Assembly: GCA_045657665.1 (NCBI GenBank)
Contig: JAZOTN010000038.1
Span: 1 to 64,000 of the forward strand
Length of the DNA stretch: 64,000 bases
Source: RUG12461 sp045657665
GTDB taxonomy: Bacteria > Bacillota > Clostridia > Lachnospirales > Lachnospiraceae
Direction of reading: 5' to 3'
In this document: positions 1 to 8,392 of the stretch, in pieces
Position numbering within the stretch: position 1 is the first letter of the stretch
How the letters are laid out: the number at the start of each line of letters is the position of its first letter
Notes under the pieces: generated by a model
Told to the model about the DNA's origin: nothing
The model's input: the letters and a program-made list of their open reading frames with translations, nothing else
The model's database searches: none
Program-made: the position numbers and the translations under genes

Positions 1-141
1 GAACGTGGATCAGCTGGCGAGGATCTTTTTACGGCTTATTATGATTTCAATCTTTTCAATGTGCAAATGGCAGGAAAAACTGCCCGAAAACGACTCGACG
101 GGAGACCGGATTCAAATGGCTCCTTGTTGAGCAGTCACTAA
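1..141 (+). CDS. C-terminal fragment of an unidentified protein
   Basis: The frame is open from the window edge to a TAA at 139-141 and encodes 46 residues with no recognisable motif. The first residues are rich in aromatics and the tail is basic and serine-rich. A good hairpin terminator begins nine bases after the stop, which supports a real gene end rather than a chance frame. The start and most of the gene lie outside the window, so no function is given. Confidence 0.4.
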   Translation, partial: ERGSAGEDLFTAYYDFNLFNVQMAGKTARKRLDGRPDSNGSLLSSH

Positions 142-149
142 GATAATTA

Positions 150-191
150 CGAGCTGAATGGTGGTTAAATATCCATTGTTCAGCTCGTTTT
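150..191 (+). terminator. Rho-independent terminator after the partial gene
   Basis: A perfect 9-bp stem (CGAGCTGAA, 150-158, with TTCAGCTCG, 179-187) has a 20-base loop that can fold further. It is followed by TTTT. It closes the partial gene that ends at 141. Confidence 0.7.
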
Positions 192-281
192 GACTATAAA
201 GAATTCTGTGGATTTCGTCAGAATTATGTTAAAATGAGTTCATATTATATTTTAGGATAATTGATGAGGAGTGAAGAGAGA

Positions 282-410
282 ATGGTGATCCGTAAAGCAA
301 CTAAAGAGGATGCTGCGACTTCCGCCGGAATCGGCTGGTATGGCAAAAATGATGTTATCATAATGTATGCCCGTACGGCGGAGAAAAGGAATGATATGAA
401 ATCTATTCTG
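282..410 (+). pseudogene. Truncated remnant: acetyltransferase-like start joined to a QueG-like piece
   Basis: A ribosome site (GAGGAG, 266-271) precedes an ATG at 282. The first ten residues (MVIRKATKED) are a typical GNAT acetyltransferase N-terminus. The frame then passes directly into AGIGWYGKND, which resembles the glycine/tryptophan segment of epoxyqueuosine-reductase-like iron-sulfur proteins. Further on it only mirrors the 3' end of the opposing merR gene, and it stops at 476. Neither family is present at useful length, so this is read as a deletion remnant with its translation start preserved. The QueG-like match is short and uncertain. Confidence 0.35.
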
Positions 411-412
411 AT

Positions 413-814
413 CTATACATCATCCCAACTTGGCATCGGAGTATTGTTTTTTACAGCTTCGTTTACCAACGTGTAGAAACGGATTTTCTTTTGCAGGTGA
501 TCAAGTCCTGCCTGAAGTGCTTCCATTGATTCGATGGTCTTTACTTCCTGTTTTTTCATCATTTCAAGGATTTTTTCGGAGTTTGCCTTCATATCCTTTT
601 CGTACATAAAGAAGCGTTTGATCTCGTCTAAAGGGAGAAGCGCTTTTTTAAAACATTCGATCGCATTCAGACGATCTATGTGAGAATCATTATAGATCCG
701 CCTGTATGAATTTGCATGTTCAACGTTTTCGAGCAGCCCGATTTTTTCATAATAACGGATAGTGGAAGTGGGCAGGTCAAATCTTTTTGACAGATCGGTA
801 ATTGAATAGGTCAT
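413..814 (-). CDS. MerR family transcriptional regulator
   Basis: This is a 133-residue regulator. Residues 1-70 form the MerR winged helix, with the family signature STIRYYEKIGLL near residues 17-28. Residues 75-118 form the dimerising helix. There is no cysteine cluster in the C-terminal tail, so it is not a classical metal sensor. It resembles the small MerR proteins that control aldo-keto reductases and alcohol dehydrogenases in Firmicutes. A strong GGAGG site lies just before the ATG. It is divergent from the reductase gene at 936, and the shared spacer carries a MerR-type promoter, so control of the 936-3053 operon is the obvious inference. The inducer is unknown. Confidence 0.9.
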   Translation of the reverse strand: MTYSITDLSKRFDLPTSTIRYYEKIGLLENVEHANSYRRIYNDSHIDRLNAIECFKKALLPLDEIKRFFMYEKDMKANSEKILEMMKKQEVKTIESMEALQAGLDHLQKKIRFYTLVNEAVKNNTPMPSWDDV

Positions 815-843
815 AAGTCCTCCAAAAAAATTTAAAAAAACAC

Positions 844-874
844 TTGAGTTAAAGTTAACTTCAGGTTGTAATAT
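844..874 (+). promoter_or_regulatory. MerR-type promoter with 19-bp spacer and palindromic operator
   Basis: The -35 TTGAGT (844-849) and -10 TAATAT (869-874) are separated by 19 bp, the overlong spacing typical of promoters untwisted by MerR activators. The spacer contains the perfect 10-bp palindrome AAGTTAACTT (852-861), the likely operator. It drives the aldo-keto reductase operon and may also set merR autoregulation. Confidence 0.75.
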
Positions 875-935
875 GAGGATATCATACAGGAAAACGCGTT
901 ATCGCGCAAGAGTATTCACAAGGAGGATACCGGAG

Positions 936-1865
936 ATGAAGACCATAAACATTGTAAACGGACCGCGGAATGTCTCGGCGATTATACAGGGGTGTATGAG
1001 GATGCCGACATTGACGAAGGAAGCAGCAGCTAAAGTCATCAGAACAGCATATGATGGCGGGATAAATTTCTATGATCACGCCACATGTTACGGAGAGAAT
1101 GGAGCGGCAGAGAGGCGCTTCGCGGAAGCCTTCTCGCTTACCGGAATAAAGAGGGAGGACATATATATCCAGAGCAAGTGCGGATTATGCTTTGACCGTA
1201 ACGAATTTGACTGGACAAAAGAGAATATTCTGTCCAGTGTGGATGATAGCCTTCGCCGCCTGAACATCGAATATCTTGATACATTGCTTTTGCACAGACC
1301 GGATGTGCTCTATGATCCTGAAGAAGTGGCAGAAGCATTTGATGAACTGGAAAAAGCAGGCAAGGTTCGCTTCTTCGGAGTGAGCAATCTGGTTCCCATG
1401 CAGATCGAGCTTTTGAAGAAGTATGTAAAACAGCCGCTCATCATCAATCAGGTGCAGCTATCCCTTGAGCAGTCACAGCTTATCGATCAAGCACTCTATA
1501 TGAATAATAAGACCACGGAGTTTTCGATAAACAGGGACGGGAATTGCCTTGATTATTGCAGGCTGAACGATATCACCATTCAGGCGTGGTCACCGCTGCA
1601 GGTAGGCATGTTCGGGGGAACGTTCATTGATAATCCGGATTTCCCGGAGCTTAACAAGGCTCTTGCAGAACTTGCGGAACGTGAGAAAGTGTCAAAGACC
1701 GCAATAGCGATCGCATGGATCTTAAGACACCCCGCGAAGATGCAGGCGATCATCGGAACCATGAACCCTGCCCATATCGAGGATGCATGTGCTGCATCCG
1801 ATGTGAATCTTTCGCACCATGACTGGTATGGGTTGTATCTGGCAGCAGGAAAGTATTTGCCGTAA
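936..1865 (+). CDS. Aldo/keto reductase
   Basis: This is an NAD(P)H-dependent carbonyl reductase of the AKR superfamily, 309 residues. The TIM-barrel catalytic tetrad is visible: Asp47 and Tyr52 (FYDHATCYG), Lys81 (QSKCG) and His120 (LLLHRPD). The sequence is closest in style to YdhF-like oxidoreductases. The start at 936 is chosen over the in-frame ATG at 873 because AGGAGG lies at 921-926 and because 873 falls inside the -10 box of the promoter. It is followed 12 bases later by an alcohol dehydrogenase, so the two enzymes probably clear reactive aldehydes or ketones under MerR control. The substrate cannot be told from sequence. Confidence 0.93.
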   Translation: MKTINIVNGPRNVSAIIQGCMRMPTLTKEAAAKVIRTAYDGGINFYDHATCYGENGAAERRFAEAFSLTGIKREDIYIQSKCGLCFDRNEFDWTKENILSSVDDSLRRLNIEYLDTLLLHRPDVLYDPEEVAEAFDELEKAGKVRFFGVSNLVPMQIELLKKYVKQPLIINQVQLSLEQSQLIDQALYMNNKTTEFSINRDGNCLDYCRLNDITIQAWSPLQVGMFGGTFIDNPDFPELNKALAELAEREKVSKTAIAIAWILRHPAKMQAIIGTMNPAHIEDACAASDVNLSHHDWYGLYLAAGKYLP

Positions 1866-1877
1866 AGGAGGTTTTGT

Positions 1878-3053
1878 ATGGAAAATTTTTCATTCTATTC
1901 ACCGACGTATTTTGAGTTTGGAAAAGATACTGAGAACAAAACCGGAGAGCTTGTAAAGCGCTTCGGAGGGAGCAAGGTGCTTCTTCACTATGGTGGAGGA
2001 AGTGTAGTAAGATCCGGTCTTCTTGACAGAGTGAAGGACTCACTGAAGAAGGATGGTATCAGTTTTGTTGAACTGGGCGGCGTAAAGCCCAATCCCCGGA
2101 GCGGTCTTGTATATGAAGGTATAGACTTGTGCAAGAAAGAAAATGTTGATTTCATCCTTGCGGTAGGCGGCGGAAGCACGATAGATTCCTCAAAAGCCAT
2201 AGCTGCCGGCGTGGTCTATGACGGAGATTTCTGGGATTTTTACTGTGGCAAATATATAACCGAGGCTCTGCCGGTCGGAACGATACTTACTATTGCCGCT
2301 GCCGGAAGCGAGGGAAGCCCCGACTCTGTTATCACAAGGGAATCGGATATGATGAAGCGCGGCGCGACGGGCGATGCCATAAGACCGAAGTTCTCTGTTC
2401 TGAATCCTGCGCTTACCCAGACACTACCCGCCTTTCAGTCGGCAGCCGGGATAACGGATATCATGGCACATCTGTATGAGAGGTATCTTACCAATTCCAC
2501 GGAAGTCGAGGTGACCGACAGACTGATTGAGGCTCTGCTTCTTACCATGAAGCATGAGGGACCGAGAGTCATTGAAAACCCGGACAATTATGAGGCAAGA
2601 GCTAATATCATGTGGGCAGGCATGATGGCACACAACAATTCATGCGGTGTCGGACGCTCGCAGGACTGGACCAGTCATGATATTGAACACGAACTGTCAG
2701 CACTCTATGATGTGGCTCACGGAGCAGGTCTCGCGGTAACTATGCCGGCGGTGTTTAAGTATGTAATGAAGCACAATATCATGCGTTTTGCTCAGGTTGC
2801 CGTAAGAGTCTGGGGATGCGGCATGGATTTTGAGCACCCCGAGGTTACGGCACTCGATGGAATAAATGCTTTCCGGAACTTCCTTATCTCTATCGGAATG
2901 CCCCATAACTTTGCCGAACTTGGAGCCAAAGAAGAGGATATACCTACTCTTGCGCAAAATCTTTGCTATGGAAACGGGCGTAATGGAAAGATAGGAGGCT
3001 TTGTGACTCTGGAAAAAGGTGACTGTGAAGAGATTTATAGGATGATGGTATGA
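1878..3053 (+). CDS. Iron-containing alcohol dehydrogenase, YqhD/BDH type
   Basis: This 391-residue NAD(P)H-dependent alcohol dehydrogenase/aldehyde reductase belongs to the group III metal-dependent family. The nucleotide site GGGSTIDSSK is at 97-106. The metal ligands are Asp194, His198, His267 and His281, the same positions as in E. coli YqhD. It probably reduces short-chain or toxic aldehydes. It lies in one operon with the aldo-keto reductase, with AAGGAGG directly before the ATG. Full length and intact. The chimeric ORF begins immediately after its stop. Confidence 0.93.
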   Translation: MENFSFYSPTYFEFGKDTENKTGELVKRFGGSKVLLHYGGGSVVRSGLLDRVKDSLKKDGISFVELGGVKPNPRSGLVYEGIDLCKKENVDFILAVGGGSTIDSSKAIAAGVVYDGDFWDFYCGKYITEALPVGTILTIAAAGSEGSPDSVITRESDMMKRGATGDAIRPKFSVLNPALTQTLPAFQSAAGITDIMAHLYERYLTNSTEVEVTDRLIEALLLTMKHEGPRVIENPDNYEARANIMWAGMMAHNNSCGVGRSQDWTSHDIEHELSALYDVAHGAGLAVTMPAVFKYVMKHNIMRFAQVAVRVWGCGMDFEHPEVTALDGINAFRNFLISIGMPHNFAELGAKEEDIPTLAQNLCYGNGRNGKIGGFVTLEKGDCEEIYRMMV

Positions 3054-3068
3054 ATGGAAGTGTTTTTA

Positions 3069-3965
3069 ATGAACGAAACATTAAAAGTATTGGAAACAAG
3101 AAGAAGCTGCCGCGACTTTAAGCCTGATATGGTCAAGGATGAGGAACTGAAAGCCATCATCAAGGCTGGAACCTATGCCGCAACGGGTATGGGTAAGCAG
3201 AGTCCTGTGCCGACTCCTGCCGGAGAACTAAAAGATGTTGATGTATTTTTAGGTACACATGATCATTTGGATCACATAGATCATGAGGCTTGGAAAATAT
3301 GGGCAAAAACAAATCCCAATGCAAAGTTTATCTTTCCGGCGGCACATATGGATAAGATTGTAGCCGATGGTGTTGATGTTCATAATGCAGTGGGATTAAA
3401 TGACGGAGAATCAGTAGAGACAGGTGATCTTACGATACATGCCGTTGCGGCAGCACATGAGTTTTTGGATCGCGACCCCGTTACCGGTTTTTATCCGTAT
3501 CTGCAATATATCATTGAGATTGATGGCGTGAGAATACATCATGCCGGAGATGCGGTGAGATATGAAGGAATGCTGCCAAAGATCAAAGCATTTGGACCCA
3601 TAGATGCTCAGATCCTGCCGATAAACGGACGGGACGCAAAACGCTATCGTCTAAACTGCATCGGAAACATGACCTATCAGGAGGCGGCAGATCTTGCAGG
3701 AGAGATCAATCCCGGAATGGTTATTCCCGGACACTGGGATATGTTTGCAGATAACAGTGGGGATCCCGATGCCTTTGAGTACGTAAGGGACACTTATCCG
3801 CATTCAGCTGACATTAATGCAGATGAGATAGCAGTCAGTGCTTCTGATGTTCTGAAGATCGGTCACGGTATCTGTCATGCCAAGTCTCATTTGCTTGCCG
3901 CACTTCTTCGATGTAAAGGTGTTCCGACAGGCTTATGTTATCAGAAGCTCATCCTCGATGCGTGA
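3069..3965 (+). pseudogene. In-frame chimera: nitroreductase start + UlaG-like metallo-hydrolase + transglutaminase fragment
   Basis: One open frame of about 298 residues (an ATG at 3054 is also possible) joins parts of three unrelated families. Residues 1-44 are a nitroreductase N-terminus with the FMN-binding RRSCRDF. From about 3210 the sequence is an UlaG-like metallo-beta-lactamase fold that lacks its first strands but keeps THDHLDHID, the later His and Asp (HHAGDAVRY) and VIPGHWD. From about 3780 it becomes a transglutaminase-like domain with the cysteine motif GICHAKSHLLAALLR, ending before the catalytic His and Asp. No linkers separate the parts. It looks like fusion by two deletions rather than a designed multidomain enzyme. 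Whether it is expressed is unknown, but it sits directly behind the dehydrogenase operon. Confidence 0.75.
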
Positions 3966-4020
3966 GAGTAAGAATCGAACAGAACTTTGGATAAATCTCC
4001 CCGCTGCTACGAGTATCGAA

Positions 4021-4349
4021 TCAACACGTCATGGCTTCGAGGAAAGCTTCGCAGCGGGCACATTCTATAACAGGCAAACACAGGACTCTAAGCATCTGAA
4101 TAAGATACTTGGATTTGTGAAGATTAGAGAAGGGATGAATGGACAGATATCTGCCGCAGACAAGGGCTCATGGCTGTAGACAGTTTCAACAGCTCAATAC
4201 GATTTCCAAAGAAGAAGGATACGGCTTACGGATACGAGGAAGTGCTGAAAATGCATGATAAAAATGTGATAGACAGCTATGATTTGGTAGTGACGGATAC
4301 AGAGATATATCTTACGGAGCAGGTGAACAATATATTATTTATGAAAATT
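4021..4349 (+). pseudogene. Remnant of a SAM-dependent methyltransferase with central deletion and frameshift
   Basis: Two short pieces in different frames look like the ends of one class I methyltransferase. The first (about 4021-4140) contains GTFYNRQTQDSKHL and stops at GMN, just where the SAM-binding glycine loop should follow. The second (about 4194-4349) contains RFPKKKD and the family-like C-terminus TEIYLTEQVNNILF. The Rossmann core is absent, and the reading frame shifts between the pieces. There is no start codon for the first piece. This is inference from remembered family sequences, and a profile search would settle it. Confidence 0.5.
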
Positions 4350-4380
4350 TATCTTCCAAATACCCCTAACCGGAAGATAA
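4349..4380 (-). terminator. Hairpin terminator of the nucleoside hydrolase gene
   Basis: TTATCTTCC (4349-4357) pairs with GGAAGATAA (4372-4380). Read on the minus strand it is followed by a short T-rich run (AATTTTC). The nucleoside hydrolase stop codon (4366-4368) lies in the loop. It may also stop transcripts coming from the plus-strand remnants. Confidence 0.6.
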
Positions 4381-5421
4381 TAACCTGTTGATCCGCTGAT
4401 ACAGGTCGTTGTAATTCTCGTTGACAATAAGTATGACATTGGGATCACCGAAGTCCGGCATGGAGTCGTAAGTGATGTCGGTACGATAAAAAATGACTTC
4501 GCCATGTGCCGCACATTCTCCGTCAGTGATGCATGTTGCATGGCAGAGCAAAATATCGCCCGTAAGATCAGGCCAGATTACATTTGACATTGCAATGGCA
4601 TCGCAAATATCCACGTTGTCTTGTCCCTGCGTTTCCTCTCTGTATGCAAGAAGCTTGCTGAAAGAGAGCGCGACATAGCGCTGCAGATCATTTCCGTGTT
4701 CCATTTTATTAAGCTCATCTCCTGAAATTAGAGCATCTTGAGAATCACAGACATCAAGCCCGATGATAGTGACAGGTATACCGGAATCAAGCATGATCTT
4801 ATAGGCTTCCGGATCCTTATAAACGTTGAATTCAGCAACGGGGGTGGCATTTCCTTCACCAAGTCCCGCAGTACCCATAGACCAGATACGTTTCACTTTG
4901 TACATCGTTTCAGGATCTTTCTTAATGGCTGTTGCAATATTGGTGACGGGTCCGAGCGCGACGATTTCGATCTCGTCGGGAGAAGCTTTTACAGTCTCAA
5001 GGATAAAATCAACAGCTGCTTCTTTCTCTGGTTTTCCGACCGGATGGATAAGGTCTTTATCGCCCATGCCGTCCGTTCCGTAAACGCTGTATGTCTCCCG
5101 CTCCACGCCGTCAAGAGCTGTTTTGGCACCGGGGTATACCTTGGCGTCACTCCCTGCCATTTCGAGTGTCATAAGGGCATTGTTTTCAGCCTGCTCAAGG
5201 GAGACGTTCCCCGCCAGGACGGTCACTCCTTCTATTTTTGTATCAGGATCTTTTGCAGCCATCAAAATCGCAAGCGCGTCATCTGCGCCTACGTCCGAAT
5301 CGATGATAATACGGCGCACTCCAACAGGATCCGAAGAAGGATTTTTCTCCGGAGAACTCGCGCAGCTGCAAAGCAGAAGGGATATTGAAAAGAAAGTGAT
5401 AATGGTTATCATACGTTTCAC
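4366..5421 (-). CDS. Nucleoside hydrolase-like lipoprotein
   Basis: This 351-residue protein belongs to the inosine/uridine-preferring nucleoside hydrolase family, which cleaves the N-glycosidic bond of nucleosides. A lipoprotein signal precedes Cys20 (LLLCSC), so it should be anchored outside the membrane. The calcium-binding DSDVGADDA motif is at 41-49, with the conserved aspartate-rich start of the family. The start is a GTG at 5421, and an ATG nine bases downstream is an alternative; no clear ribosome site was found. Surface location suggests salvage of external nucleosides. It is a single gene, divergent from the S41 protease at 5579 and closed by its own terminator. Confidence 0.88.
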   Translation of the reverse strand: MKRMITIITFFSISLLLCSCASSPEKNPSSDPVGVRRIIIDSDVGADDALAILMAAKDPDTKIEGVTVLAGNVSLEQAENNALMTLEMAGSDAKVYPGAKTALDGVERETYSVYGTDGMGDKDLIHPVGKPEKEAAVDFILETVKASPDEIEIVALGPVTNIATAIKKDPETMYKVKRIWSMGTAGLGEGNATPVAEFNVYKDPEAYKIMLDSGIPVTIIGLDVCDSQDALISGDELNKMEHGNDLQRYVALSFSKLLAYREETQGQDNVDICDAIAMSNVIWPDLTGDILLCHATCITDGECAAHGEVIFYRTDITYDSMPDFGDPNVILIVNENYNDLYQRINRLLSSG

Positions 5422-5578
5422 GTCATATATGGTATCATTTTTTTGCTATTATGGCAAAGTCGCAAAGGCACAACAGAGATTTTGAGAGAATGATTGCAAG
5501 AACTCCGTGCTCGGACTAATATAGAGATGTGAATGAGGTCTGAAATGACCGGACGAAACGAAAACGGAGGGAAACAGA

Positions 5579-7312
5579 ATGGAGAGCAAATTTAAAAGAC
5601 TGCTTGCGAGTGTTTTGGCGGTTACACTTACGGTGTCGTCCTCTATGCTTATGCAGGCCTGCGGTTATCAAACAGTACAGTTTGAAGGAACAGATCCGGA
5701 CGGAAAAGCTGCGACATTCACCGGCTTTATGAAGGAAGGCGTTCCGGTTCCTTATGTTGATATTGTTGAGTATATGAATAAAGTATATGATCCGAAAAAT
5801 GTATTCTCTTTATCAGCACAAGGAAATGGCGTATATGAGATCAGTAATGCCAAAGGCAATATGATCGTAGATACGGAAAGGGATACTTTGCACTCCGATC
5901 GAATAGAGCAGTTCTTATATAACGATCAGAAACAGAATCCGACAGATACGAAAGAATATGTATTTGAACATATCATAGAAACTGATTACAGAGAAACTCC
6001 GTCTGCCCTTGATATTGACCTTTCAAAGTACGGGATCGATATCATAGAAGAAGGCGGCCGGGTCTATTTCCCGCTTACAACAGCAGATGATCTTACGGAT
6101 GTTTCCTATATCAATGCCGTTTATTATGATAACAAGATCTATCAGAGTTACGGTAATGACAAACCATCTGCTAACTGGACGGCTAATTTCAATAAAGAAG
6201 TCAGAGATCCCGGCGAGATCGCGTATACATACGGTGAACTCTGCTTTGTGATGGACAATATTTATGGCGATGCACCGCATTGTATACTGGCTGAGTCCAT
6301 TAGAGACAATGGTCTTGATGCGACACTTGAAAGCTACAGTGACGAGACAAGAAAGGTAAAAGAACTTCTTAATTCCGATAAGACGGTTGATCTGTTATTT
6401 GGCACCATCATTTTGTCATCGATGTTATATGACGGCGGACATACAGATCTCGCTACGGATATTCTCACGGACCTTGAAGCGACAACAGCTTTCACTGAAA
6501 TGCGCAGGATCATAAAGGAAGATCCCGACGATACCCGGACTGTTCTTTACAAAAAGTGGTACGGCTATTCTACAAGTAAAATGGAAGCCAAGTTTAAGAT
6601 CCAGGAGTACAATGGCGAGTTTGATAAATACCAGGCTCTTTTCGATGAACAGACAGAAGACGGTGACCGCTATCGTTACTTCGAATATAATAATACCGGA
6701 ATCTTTGTATATACCAACTATGATGAAAATGTTGTAAGAAACTTTAAGAGAGCTCTTGATCTTGCAAAAGAGCATGGTATGAAGAATTTCATCTTTGACG
6801 ATTCGGATAACGGCGGAGGCTCCACAGAATCATGTATGTATATGCTCAATGCGATTACCAAAGATAAGCGCGATGAATTCTACTATGAGGGCACCATGAC
6901 CGGCAATGCGACTTATGAGAAGCTGGATTACGATATGGATCAGGACGGCAATTTCGAAGGTGATGCGGAAGATTTTGATTATGATTTCAATTACGCTGTC
7001 ATGTGTTCTCAAGGCTCATTTTCGAGCGGTAATCTGTTCCCATGCCTGTGCAAGGAAGCTGGCATCCCGATCATAGGAGAGACGAGTGCCGGCGGAACAT
7101 GTAATCTCGTATTCTTTAAGATGGATCTGGGCAATCAATACTCGGTATCAGCATTCAGGACATTCAACTACCAGAAGGGTGGCAACGTAGAAGCCGGTGC
7201 AACACCCGATTATGATATTACGAAGAAGAATGCTGACGGAACAACGGATTATAGTGATTTCCGTAATTTCGAACTGCTTGATCAGATTGTCAATGAGCAT
7301 TACGGAAAGTGA
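5579..7312 (+). CDS. S41 family peptidase, putative lipoprotein
   Basis: This is a 577-residue secreted protein. A signal peptide runs to a likely lipidated Cys28 (MQAC, a weak lipobox). The C-terminal part (about 370-570) resembles the tail-specific protease/peptidase S41 core. FDDSDNGGG lies in the strand before the active site, the nucleophile serine is in CSQGSFSSGN, and ETSAGG is the typical downstream glycine-rich turn. The N-terminal 300 residues are unassigned and Asp/Tyr-rich. A GGAGG site sits eight bases before the ATG. It is likely an extracellular protease or peptide-binding relative. The substrate is unknown, and the general-base lysine cannot be placed with confidence. Confidence 0.8.
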   Translation: MESKFKRLLASVLAVTLTVSSSMLMQACGYQTVQFEGTDPDGKAATFTGFMKEGVPVPYVDIVEYMNKVYDPKNVFSLSAQGNGVYEISNAKGNMIVDTERDTLHSDRIEQFLYNDQKQNPTDTKEYVFEHIIETDYRETPSALDIDLSKYGIDIIEEGGRVYFPLTTADDLTDVSYINAVYYDNKIYQSYGNDKPSANWTANFNKEVRDPGEIAYTYGELCFVMDNIYGDAPHCILAESIRDNGLDATLESYSDETRKVKELLNSDKTVDLLFGTIILSSMLYDGGHTDLATDILTDLEATTAFTEMRRIIKEDPDDTRTVLYKKWYGYSTSKMEAKFKIQEYNGEFDKYQALFDEQTEDGDRYRYFEYNNTGIFVYTNYDENVVRNFKRALDLAKEHGMKNFIFDDSDNGGGSTESCMYMLNAITKDKRDEFYYEGTMTGNATYEKLDYDMDQDGNFEGDAEDFDYDFNYAVMCSQGSFSSGNLFPCLCKEAGIPIIGETSAGGTCNLVFFKMDLGNQYSVSAFRTFNYQKGGNVEAGATPDYDITKKNADGTTDYSDFRNFELLDQIVNEHYGK

Positions 7313-7348
7313 GATTCCGACAGGAACCCGGAATTGTAAAGAAAGGAA

Positions 7349-7375
7349 GGAGACAGGGGACGGTTCTCTGTCTCC
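7349..7375 (+). repeat. REP-like imperfect palindrome / hairpin
   Basis: A 12-bp stem (7349-7360 with 7364-7375, outer eight pairs perfect, GT wobbles inside) surrounds a CGG loop. The core resembles the GACAGGGGAC / CTGTC palindromes scattered through many clostridial genomes. It lies 37 bases after the S41 gene and just before the ribosome site of the next gene, so it may end or dampen read-through. There is no U-run. Confidence 0.55.
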
Positions 7376-7390
7376 CTCAGGAGATAAAAA

Positions 7391-7864
7391 ATGACCAATT
7401 CAGTCCGACGTGCAAAAGAAAGCGATATTCCGGCCATCATGGAACTGTTGAAGCAGGTGAACCTGACACACTACAAGGGAAGACCTGATCTGTTTCATTT
7501 GACGACGAAGTATACGGAAAATGAACTTCTGGAAATCCTGAGCAATGATCGAACCCCGGTATTTGTCTGTGTTGATGAAAATGAACACGTGCTGGGACAT
7601 GGATTTTGTATCCTGCAGAGACCGGAGAATACGAAGCTGCTCAAAGACATCCGGACTCTGTACATTGACGATATCTGTGTAGATGAGGCGGCAAGAGGCC
7701 GCCATGTGGGTACAGCAATCTATGAACATATCCTTGCTTATGCACGCCAACGCGACTGTTATAACATTACGCTGAATGTATGGAACTGTAATCCCGGGGC
7801 CATGAAGTTTTATGAGAAACTTGGACTTGCACCCTATAAGGTGGGGATGGAGATGGTCTTGTAA
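7391..7864 (+). CDS. GNAT family N-acetyltransferase
   Basis: This 157-residue acetyl-CoA-dependent N-acyltransferase has a complete GNAT fold. VRRAKESDIPAIMELL is strand 1/helix 1, YIDDICVDEAARGRHVGTAIYEH is motif A with the CoA pyrophosphate loop RHVGTA, and NPGAMKFYEKLGL is the conserved motif B end. An AGGAG site at 7379-7383 supports the start. The acceptor is unknown. It appears to be a single gene between the palindrome and a truncated membrane-protein remnant. Confidence 0.9.
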   Translation: MTNSVRRAKESDIPAIMELLKQVNLTHYKGRPDLFHLTTKYTENELLEILSNDRTPVFVCVDENEHVLGHGFCILQRPENTKLLKDIRTLYIDDICVDEAARGRHVGTAIYEHILAYARQRDCYNITLNVWNCNPGAMKFYEKLGLAPYKVGMEMVL

Positions 7865-7881
7865 ATTCCTGCATTACTGAT

Positions 7882-8187
7882 GTGCAATGTGGTCCACAAG
7901 GTTGTAAATCCAAGTTAACAGTACTCCTGGGCGGAAGCATCGGCGCCCTGACCGGCGCAGCCATGGATACCGACGACGCGGTTTTGGGAGCATCCATGCT
8001 CGAGCAGATCATCGGCAAACTGGAAGAGGGTGATTTCGCACTTATCTGCCTTGCAAAACTCGAGATGCGTCAGCAGAAAAAGGCCGAGAACAAACAGAAA
8101 GTCGAGGATCAGCGTAATAAGATCAAGGCGAAATTCGAAGGATTCAAGGCAAAACACAAAAAAGATAAAGCAGAAGATTGTGTATGA
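7882..8187 (+). pseudogene. C-terminal part of a DUF1269-like stress membrane protein
   Basis: The frame carries LGGSIGALTGAAMDTDDAVLG followed by a LEEGDFALI segment, the pattern seen in the C-terminal half of DUF1269-type (general stress, glycine-zipper) proteins, and then a charged Lys/Glu tail of about 45 residues. The usual N-terminal half is missing. The only possible starts (GTG at 7882) have no ribosome site and lie right after the acetyltransferase stop. It is therefore best read as a 5'-truncated gene. A short functional protein cannot be excluded. Confidence 0.5.
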
Positions 8188-8216
8188 TCTGAACGGAGTG
8201 AAGACGAAACCAGAAC

Positions 8217-8243
8217 GGAAGGGCAACCAACGGATGCCCTTCC
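8217..8243 (+). terminator. Hairpin terminator
   Basis: GGAAGGGCA (8217-8225) pairs perfectly with TGCCCTTCC (8235-8243) over a nine-base loop. The T-run is weak (TCAATTT). It lies after the DUF1269-like remnant and before the lipoprotein operon. Confidence 0.55.
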
Positions 8244-8251
8244 TCAATTTG

Positions 8252-8260
8252 TGCTATAAT
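8252..8260 (+). promoter_or_regulatory. Extended -10 promoter of the alpha/beta hydrolase operon
   Basis: TGCTATAAT gives a perfect -10 (8255-8260) with a TG extension. No good -35 is present at the expected distance, where the preceding terminator stem lies. The start codon of the next gene is about 130 bases downstream. Confidence 0.5.
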
Positions 8261-8392
8261 AGAACCATCTTTCCAGGACATCGAGAGTGTATCCGCACTC
8301 AGAAATAACAGATGTCATGGGAGATCATGTATCTCTGATCTGTGAAAACAGGACAAGATAAGAGATTATTTGGAACACATGGAGAAATAGAA

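Noticed and set aside
873..935. Longer N-terminus of the aldo/keto reductase
   Set aside because: The ATG at 873 lies within the -10 box, the extra residues are basic and unlike the family, and AGGAGG precedes 936.
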